DNA of 64,000 nt from Polytrichum commune (Eukaryota; Streptophyta; Polytrichopsida; Polytrichales; Polytrichaceae): positions 36,895,081 through 36,959,080 of the forward strand of contig OX485809.1 of assembly GCA_950295325.1 (NCBI GenBank), read 5' to 3'. The notes beneath the pieces are model-generated. The model was not told the DNA's origin. It worked only from the letters and a program-made list of their open reading frames with translations, and did not search any database. Of the stretch, positions 56,701 through 64,000 are shown piece by piece (positions within the stretch are counted from its first letter, which is position 1; the number at the start of each line of letters is the position of its first letter). The position numbers and the translations under genes are program-made.

Positions 56701-59700
56701 CTAAGGTTGAGGATGAGTCAATATGGCTAGAAATTTTAGGTGGGTTATATACTCGGACCCCCTTAAGTTGATTTTGGTCTTGGTTGAAGGTCATCTAAGG
56801 ATGCATAATATACTCATAAATATGAGATTTTGAGGTTATAAAGTGGTACCCCCGAGTGGTGCCGTTAACGGCATCCCCTTTGGGGTTTTTTTTTTTTTTT
56901 TGGTGCTTGAAAATGGCATGTTTATGCACGCTAAGGTTGAAGGTAAGTCAATATGGCTAGAAATTGCTCGTTGGTCATATATTCGGACCCCCTTAAGTTG
57001 ATTTTGGTCTTGGTTGAAGGTCATATAGGGATGCATAATATACTCATAAATATCAGATTTTGAGGTTGTAATGTGGTGCCCCCGAGAGGTGCCGTTAACG
57101 GCACCCCCCTCGGGGGTCTTTTTTTAATTTGTTTGGTGCTTGAAAATGGCATGTTTATGCACTCTAGGGTTGAGGGTAAGTCAATATGGCCAGAAATTGC
57201 AGGTGGGTCATATATTCGGACCCCCTTAAGTTGATTTTAGTCTTGGTTGAAGGTCATATAAGGATGCATAATATATTCATAAATATCAGATTGTGAGGAT
57301 AAAATGTGGTGCCCCGGAGGGGTGCCGTTAACAGCACCCCCCTCGGGGGCTTTTTTTTTGGATTTTTTTGGTGCTTGAATATGGGCTGTCTACACAGTGT
57401 AAGGTTGAGGATGAGTCAATATGGCTAGACTTTTCAGGTGGGTTATATATTCGGACCCCCTTAAGTTGATTTTGGTCTTGGTTGAAGGTCATATAAGGAT
57501 GCATAATATGCTCATAAATATCAGATTGTAAGGATAAACTGTGGTGCCCTCGAGAGGTGCTGTTAACGGCACCCCCTCAGGGGTATTTTTTTTGATTTTT
57601 TTGTTTCTTGTATATGGCCTGTATATGTACTCTATACATTAGGATAACTGAGTATGCCTTAGTATGACTGAAGATGGTTTGAGGTTTCTCGTTGCGCTTA
57701 CAGGTGGCCCTCTATGGGTTTTTTTTCTTTGTTTGATTATGAAGCTTCAGGTTTTGGTTATTGATCTGATTTTAAGGTTTAGGAGTGCGCTTTAGTTCAA
57801 TTGTTTGGAGTTAAAGACAAGTTCTTATCACTTCTAATGTATTTTGATGCTGAGACTTTTGTTCAGATGAAGTCCGCCTTACAGATGGACAGTTGAAAGT
57901 CAAGCTTCACGACCTTGTTATTAAGGAGAGCGTTCCAACCGCATCTAGGCTTGAGAAACTTAAATGGGAACCAAAACAAAAGGGTCGTCTCTTTATCCCT
58001 GTTTGTCGCATGATGTCTCTTCCTGTTGTGAGACCGTTTCTTAAAAATGATGTATCTCAACTTGCTATTCATTTTATGATTGATGGCTACATGGAGGGGT
58101 GTGGTTTCTTTTATGTAGCATTGGAGGACCACCATGGACACACCAATGACGTGACACCCAATGTGGTTGCCAAGTGGTCTTCGGAGTGGAAAGAGGTCAA
58201 TGACGAATTTGAGAAGAAGCTTCTTGCAGATGACGATTTGAAGATATTTTCTAATAAGATGTTCATGATATGGGATGGAAACCATCGGCTTCAAGCATGG
58301 ATGCCTATTATTGAGCAATTTCACACTCATGATATTAATTGGCATTTATGTGTTGAGGGTGTAATCCTTGAACCTAGAGGAGACGTTCCATCCGTGATAG
58401 CCGCTCTGCACGAAGTTAATTGGTAAGATCCGAATCCCTGCTTTTGAATTTTGCTTTTAGTCATGCATCATTCTAATATATATTTTGTTTTTCCAGGAAG
58501 AATCAAAAATCACACGTCACCACAAACCTAGTTCACAAGCTATTTCGCATACAGAATCTAGCACCCCAGCCATTGTCCTACTTTGAGGGTTTAGTATCTC
58601 CGACTATGTTGGAGGCTGCAAGGAAGAAGCAGGCTGGGAAACATCGCACATGGTTCACCCTCACCGTTAAAGGTCTCAATGCGTTCCTTTACCATGTAAT
58701 ATCAACATCTAATATTATCCTGTCATTTGAATTATGCATATGTAATTCATGTAACTGATTGTATTGTTTGTTTAACCTATAACAAGAGATTGCAGAAGCT
58801 GCCCATGCCCCTGAGGACAAGTACAAGATGAAGAACCCAGATTCTAGCAATTGGACGGAGCGTAATGCAGAGGAATGGATTAGGAAAGCTGTGAAGAAGG
58901 TGGAGGATAAGCTTGTCGCGGAGCTCAGGAAGCATTTGCCTGTCGCGGATCCCAAATTAACTCCTGCTTTTCTAGAGGAAATGAAGGCTCATTATGAGAA
59001 GTTTGATGAACCTGAGATGCTTCAAGAGAAATTGTATATGCTAGTTACTTCAGCGATGCCTTCAAGAATGATGGTTAAGTGGCTCCAGAGGTGGAACTCC
59101 TCTGCGGCAATCCGGGATGCGCATCGCTTTCCCAAGACTGCCTTTGCCGACTCCAAGTTCTCGGAATGGCTTAATCGTGCAACATGCTGGGCGCAGGTGA
59201 GCATTCATCTCAAAGTTCATGTTGTCATTTGCATGTCCAGTAATGAGCTATGGAAATCAACCTTAACCTTTCATACTATATCTAATTGCGCATGGCATCA
59301 AATTGCGGTAGAGGCTGAGGAGCTCTTCTCGAGTGTTCTCACAGATCTTGGAGAAGTTGTTGACTACAATCCCCATGGCGAAGATCCGATCCTAACTATT
59401 TTCGATTACGTGGAGGCTATGAGGTGTCAACTTTGGGAGATTGCATTCTTTGTTGAATTAGGTGGAGATAACGGCGCTCACAAGAACAACCCCCCGGACA
59501 AGCAACCTTTCTTCGTTCAAATTGTCCGCAGGGTCCTTTACATGTACTTTCGGTACGTTCTCCTGCCGAGGAATGCCATATCTAAGGTACCCGTTTTCTT
59601 CTCTAACTACCTGGATATCGAAAGCCCTGATTCCATGTTCACTACTGCAATTATAAGGACATGGGATCCAATCCATTTTCAACAGTGCGGATGGTATTTG

Positions 59701-62470
59701 GACTGTCCGTTCAAGAAGCCTCCTCCATTTGACATCGCACTCAGGGACTCCATCCAACCTCTCTTACCTTCTCCCGCCGCATCAGTTCCTGTCTCACAGT
59801 CTCCTACATCTCCTATGGGTGGCTCCTCCAAAAGCAAGACAACTACTACAGGGAGTAGGCCTCGGGTATCTAAGTGGAAGGCTGCTGAGGTGGTTGAGGA
59901 GCCAATGGACGAAGATATTCAAGTAACAGAGGATATCGGTGATCAACCTGATTCACTTGCGGACCCTCTTATCTCACATACTCCGCGGGAACCTGCTCTA
60001 AAGCGTATTCGCCTAGGAGTTGCTGGTGAATCCAATCCCATCATATTCATCCCTCCTGCTGTCAAGACAATGTCTTCATCCCAGGCATACAACTCCTCCT
60101 CTGCTTCTCCTCGGGTTCTTTTACTTAATGACTCCTTCCACATGATGTTAGATTATAAGACAAAGCACAACAAATTCCCTTCAACTTACGATGACATGAT
60201 TGCTTTTCTCAATGAGGTAAATATTCTGCTTAATTCCCATTCAATTCAGCTCACCTTCCTCTATTCACCAAATGCATCTTCCCTTAACGCCATGGTCTGC
60301 TTAGGATGTTTAATATGCAAATGAAAATCTCATTTTAAGGTTATAATGTGGTGCCCCAAAGAGGTGCCGTTAAAGGCACCCCCCTCGGATGACTTTTTTT
60401 TAATTTATCTGGTGCTTGTAAATGGCCTGGTTATGCACTATATGGTTAAGGATGACTCAATATAGTTAGAAATTTCAGGTTATAATGTCTTGCCCCCGAG
60501 AGGTGCCGTTAACGGCACCCCCTTGGGGGGTCTTTTTTTTAATTTTTTTGGTGCTTCAAAATGGCCTGTTTATGCACTCTAAGGTTGAGGCTAAGTCAAT
60601 ATGGCCAGAAATTTTAGGTGGGTTATATACTCGGACCCCCTTAAGTTGATGTTGGTCTTGGTTGAAGGTCATATAAGGATGCATAATATACTCATAAATA
60701 TCAGATTTTGAGGTTATAATGTGCTACCCCCGATAGGTGCCGTTAACGGCACCCCCCTCGGGGGTCTTTTTTTTGAATTTTTTGGTGCTTGAAAATGGCA
60801 TGTCTACACACTGTAAGGTTGAGGATGAGTCAATATGGCCATAAATTTCAGGTGCGTCATATATTCGGACTCCCTTAAGTTGATTTTGGTCTTGGTTGAA
60901 GGTCATATAAGGATGCATAATATACTCATAAATATCAGATTTTGAGGTTATAATGTGGTGCCCCCGAGAAGTGCCGTTAACGGCACCCCCCTCGGGGGTT
61001 TTTTTTTTTGATTTTTTTGGTGCTTGAATATGGCCTATTTATGTACTCTAAGGTTGAGGGTAAGTCAATATGGCTAGAAATTTCAAGTTGGTCATATATT
61101 CGGACCCGTTACGGTCATTTAAAGCTTGGTTAATGGTCATATTAGGATGCATAATACACTCAGAAATATAAGATTTTGAGGTTAATATGTGGTGCCCCCG
61201 AGAGTTGCCGTTTACGGCACCCCCCTCGGGGGACTTTTTTTGGTGCTCATATATGGCCTGGATATGCACTAATAGATTTAGGATGACCGAATATGGTTAG
61301 AAATTTCAGGTTGGTCATATAGGTGGACCCGCTACGTTCATTTAATTCTTGGTTAATGGTCATATTACGATGCTTGATATGGTAATAAAAATCAAATTTT
61401 TTGTTAACGGCACCCTCTCGAGATATGCCGTTCACGGGTTTTTTCTTTTTAGGTTGGAGCATCCAGGGAATTCTTCTTCTCCGGCAAGGTGTTGCATAAG
61501 GCTGCGGGGGACCTCGTCATTGCAGAGTATCCTGATGGTTTGCCTGTCCCAGGAGTTTCTGAATTCCCGGGGCAAGTTCCAAATTGGAATAAGCAGGTTC
61601 AAAACTTTATCAAGTTCACCATTGGTTTTTGTCAGGGCTATCTTCACGACGATGGCGCACTCCTCTTATTTTATCCTGACAGTGTGCAAATCAAGAAGGA
61701 GGTCTTGAGCTTTCTCTACAACAACAACTTGGAAGTCAAGGAGGAATGGACCATCGTTAATTCTCTACACCTCACTCACCCTATGCATAACTCTAAGCGG
61801 GTGAGTAATTGTAGCCATTTCCCACTCTTCAAGTTCGAAGTCATTCATACTTTCAATCACATTGCTAACAATTCGAGGCCTATGTTCGATGTCCAGACTC
61901 TGAAATTCAAAGCAATCGTGTTGGTTCGATCTTTCTCCACACCTTTGCTTAGGCCACCCAAGGAGTTTGTTATTTCTTCCAGTGACAAATTTGAAGATGT
62001 TGACCTTGCAAATGATGACGTTCTTTTCAACATTGTCACCTATGATACTGCACTCAAGCGCAACGACGGTGACACATTCTGGAGGGGCCCTAAAGAGAAG
62101 GCAGTGTCCCTGCTCCAGCTTCTAATCAGTGGCCTTAGCCCTCCAGGCGGGATTATATGTGACCTCACTGCTGGAACTGGTATGAGTAATTTCTGTAACA
62201 TTCCCATGCCTCTAGACTTAGGCAATTCAATCACCTTCTACTAATTCATTTGTTTTGCTCTTTGTAGGTGCCTCGGTTCTTGCAGCACAATCTACTAACA
62301 GGGCAATAGTGGCACTTGAGGGAGACAAGGAATTGTACGAAGAAATTTTGCACCCAATACAGGTCGCAGCCTCGGAGTCTCTAGGGGTCGATCCAACTCA
62401 CGTTGTAGACCTTGACGAGGACGACGACGATGCCCTCCCTCAACAGGGTGCAGTTAATCTATGTGAGTAA
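53743..62470 (+). CDS. ParB-like + DNA methyltransferase-like gene of the third element (eight exons)
   Basis: Proposed exons: 53743-54082, 57867-58422, 58497-58695, 58789-59196, 59314-60216, 61453-61800, 61897-62179, 62268-62470. Phases agree at every join. Exon 1 has a basic nuclear-localisation-like start (KRRKKRGKLYFSSTKKLK) and an acidic tail; its donor (GTTGGT) is weak. Exon 2 contains MFMIWDGNHRLQAWMPIIEQ (58259-58318), the DGxHR signature of ParB/Srx-like domains. Exons 3-5 are unassigned, with a basic Ser/Pro linker. Exons 6-8 resemble a beta-order methyltransferase: a position equivalent to DPPY reads AEYPDG (61522-61539), then GALLLFYPDS, SKRTLKFKAIVLVRS, FWRGPKEKAVSLLQLLISGL and the SAM loop ICDLTAGTGASVLAAQSTNRAIVALEGDK. 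The SAM loop looks intact but the catalytic motif does not, so binding without methylation is possible. No internal stop is seen. The 59197-59313 intron is tentative, because the frame is open through it. Confidence 0.7.
54575..57600. repeat. Tandem ~233-bp repeat with central palindrome GGTGCCGTTAACGGCACC, intron 1
   Basis: About 14 units fill most of intron 1 (54083-57866). Each has GTGGTGCCCCCGAG(A/G)GG, the 18-bp palindrome (often extended to GGGGTGCC...GGCACCCC), a CCCCCTTTGGGGG hairpin, a T-rich tract, GGTGCTTGAAAATGG, and TCGGACCCCCTTAAG. Palindromes lie at 54597, ~54797, 55029, 55242, 55476, 55710, ~55944 (decayed), 56158, ~56393 (TTGA core), 56623, ~56856, ~57090, ~57323 and ~57555. 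Confidence 0.92.
60330..61430. repeat. Same palindrome-bearing tandem repeat in a second intron
   Basis: Intron 60217-61452 carries about six units of the intron-1 repeat, with palindromes near 60365, 60502, 60735, 60970, 61205 (core changed) and a fragment near 61400. Copies toward 61430 are increasingly diverged. The repeat is not seen in the other introns or outside this gene. Confidence 0.9.
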
Positions 62471-62562
62471 GTTTGTTGTCATCTTAAACTTAATGTTGAG
62501 TATGTTGCATTTGATTGGAAGTATTCTAACAATCGTAATTTCTCCTCTGTTGGTGCAATCTG

Positions 62563-62760
62563 ATGGATCAATACTTCGGCTCGCCGACTAGTCCTACCAT
62601 GCGACTTCCTTCTTATGCCGAGGATATGGCAGTAGCTTATGCCAAATACTCCTCCCATAGCTCTAGTGCCTCTTCTAGTCCACGTGAGAGATACGATCCA
62701 AGAGTACTTAGATACATAGATCAAAGTGCTTCGGAGAGTGAGGATGAGTTTATTCCTTGA
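62563..62760 (+). CDS. Possible alternative C-terminal exon of the ParB-like/methyltransferase-like gene
   Basis: An open frame MDQYFGSPTSPTMRLPSYAE ... DQSASESEDEFIP with an acidic end lies 93 bp after the stop at 62468-62470. A good donor (GTGAGT) occurs at 62463, but no AG acceptor in the right phase precedes 62563. It is either a separate small frame, a remnant of the gene's original end, or chance. Confidence 0.35.
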   Translation: MDQYFGSPTSPTMRLPSYAEDMAVAYAKYSSHSSSASSSPRERYDPRVLRYIDQSASESEDEFIP

Positions 62761-63939
62761 ACTCCATTTTGTATTGGATTGTATTATTTTTGGCTTTTAG
62801 ATTTCCGGCGCAAGTCTCATACTTGCTCTTCTTTATTTCATTCCCATAATGTCAACCCGCATTGCATTTTTCAATTATTATTGTAAATATTTTTAGTTTG
62901 TGGATTAGCCCTTAAGTATAGTTCAAGTATCCCTAAACGGTATGCCTCTCACAATCTTAACCGCTAATGTAGCATCCACCCATTCAAATATAAAGTTGGT
63001 GCCTCACACACCTCCTCCTTGTTTCACTAAATCATAAATACTCAATAATACTTAAGTTGCACACCATACAACACTTTCTATAATGTTCACCCTCAAATGT
63101 TAACCCTCGGGAAACGATCATAGTTAACATTTATTAAGGTGTTAACAGTTCCCAATTATAAAATTGTTTTATCGACCAATATACAAATCTTAACATTTAT
63201 AAATATAAGCATTTTTGAAGAGTCCTTGTGAGAGAATACCATTCATAAAATTGCAAACCCAATCAAAACTTTATTCAATATGAAGTTTAGAAATCATGGG
63301 TGAAGTATGAATCATGGGCATGCACAACTTGCAAATATTTCTCAATTTGCACCAACAAACCCACATACTTGGACACCCACATGAACGTGTTTCCATGTAC
63401 CTTCTAATGGAAGTTCTCATGTGCCTCCATTCTTACACTTCCGTCACTAGAACTAAACGTAGCCAAACGTAGTCTTTCCAAAGAGTAGTTATGGTTGCAT
63501 TTCATTCGTTAACATATATAGAGTCAAATTTAAAAGTGTGCAATATGTGGGGAGTAGAATAAAGTTAACAATTAGAAAGGGTTAACATTTATAGGTGTAA
63601 CATTAATAGAGTGGACTATATGTGGGGAATTCTTTTCACATACCTCCTTCGTGTTTCCTTCATATAGTAATTTTTATTTGATTTACAGTGATATGTACTA
63701 TAGTACACAAGTTTGGTAATTGTATTTATGACGTAATAGTGATGTAAGCCCTAATTTTGTATTTTATTATAATATATATATGTTTCAAAAATATGTAAAC
63801 GTTTCAAATGGGGAAATGTTGTTCTATTTCCACGGTAATAGAGACCCTAACTCATAAAATTTTCTAAAAATAGATCTACCCTAAACCCATAATCTTACGG
63901 TTATAGGTGCATTTCCCCTCTCAATTCATGTCTCAAATG
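62761..63939. other. Third element right non-coding end
   Basis: AT-rich, no gene recognised. GTTAAC-type motifs recur (about 63113, 63125 and 63566), but without the flanking palindrome. Confidence 0.4.
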
Positions 63940-64000
63940 GAGTTCTCCGCTCTCCAAATCGCCGCTCTCCGCTCTCCGCTCGCATACTAACTTTCCCCAT

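Larger units (their letters stand above)
48058..63987. mobile_element. THIRD giant element (MULE-like), ~15.9 kb, GAGCGGA-rich inverted termini
   Basis: The left end GTATGCGAGCGGTGAGCGGA... (48058-~48112) matches the reverse complement of the right end (~63940-63987) over about 50 bp, with one extra 7-bp unit on the left and few mismatches. Between them are a MULE/SWIM transposase pseudogene, a small Cys/His gene and the ParB-like/methyltransferase-like gene. Flanking 9-mers (ACGAGGCTT and TAACTTTCC) do not match, so no target duplication supports the borders. The left border cuts the reading frame of the outer element's gene. Confidence 0.65.

Noticed and set aside
53743..62470. Bacterial or phage contamination as the source of the ParB-like/methyltransferase-like gene
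   Set aside because: The gene has several GT-AG introns with matching phases and sits inside a eukaryotic MULE-like element.

Overview
The window looks like nuclear DNA of a green-lineage eukaryote (land plant or streptophyte alga). It has spliceosomal GT-AG introns, plant-type DNA transposons (CACTA/TNP2 with DUF4218 and DUF4216, SWIM-type MULEs, a Transposase_24-like protein, a Tourist-like MITE), TG...CA LTRs with 5-bp duplications, and a decayed ACX2-type acyl-CoA oxidase gene. I cannot name the species; the richness in odd large elements would fit a charophyte such as Chara, but that is a guess. There is no tRNA, rRNA, CRISPR array or prokaryotic operon structure. Nearly all recognisable coding capacity is transposon or transposon cargo.

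Left part (1-22.9 kb): a CACTA transposase remnant (1-2031), a decayed SWIM-type MULE (4.7-7.0 kb), local tandem duplications (8.6-9.4 kb), a 2,839-bp solo LTR (10061-12899), a Transposase_24-like gene (13.0-14.25 kb), a broken ACX2-like gene carrying a MITE in one intron (15.07-17.1 kb), and an 86-bp perfect palindrome (20191-20276).

Centre and right (22.87-64 kb): nested giant elements. (1) An OUTER element begins at 22870 with an AACACTATATTCGTTAA terminus. (2) An INNER element of 20,045 bp (26049-46093) has 28-bp perfect terminal inverted repeats and a 4-bp duplication CCTA. It lies inside an exon of the outer element's main gene, and removing it restores one open frame across the junction. 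The inner element carries a DUF7869-like DDE transposase (42.5-45.6 kb, plus strand) and, on the minus strand, a large spliced gene whose exons encode a ParB-like DGQHS motif, a degenerate DNA-methyltransferase-like fold, a disordered linker and a C-terminal FCP1-like HAD domain (33.5-27.6 kb). The outer element has the paralogous gene. (3) A third element (48058-63987) has GAGCGGA-rich inverted termini and carries a dead MULE/SWIM transposase, a small Cys/His protein and a spliced ParB-like plus methyltransferase-like gene (53.74-62.47 kb). Further solo LTRs are inserted in the inner element (39103-41941) and in the outer gene (46371-47340).

The most unusual feature is that each of the three elements carries its own family of short palindromes. 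The inner element has more than 30 copies of TTTGGGTCG-NN-CGACCCAAA. The outer has about eight of TTACGAACG-NN-CGTTCGTAA, with the same 9-2-9 geometry and CG inner edges but different arms. The third has about 20 of GGTGCCGTTAACGGCACC, one per ~233-bp tandem unit and confined to two introns of its ParB-like/methyltransferase-like gene. Known ParB proteins bind palindromic parS sites, so the working hypothesis is a eukaryotic mobile-element system in which a ParB-like/methyltransferase-like protein recognises element-specific palindromes. That link is inference; the repeats, termini, duplications and exon structures are read directly from the sequence.
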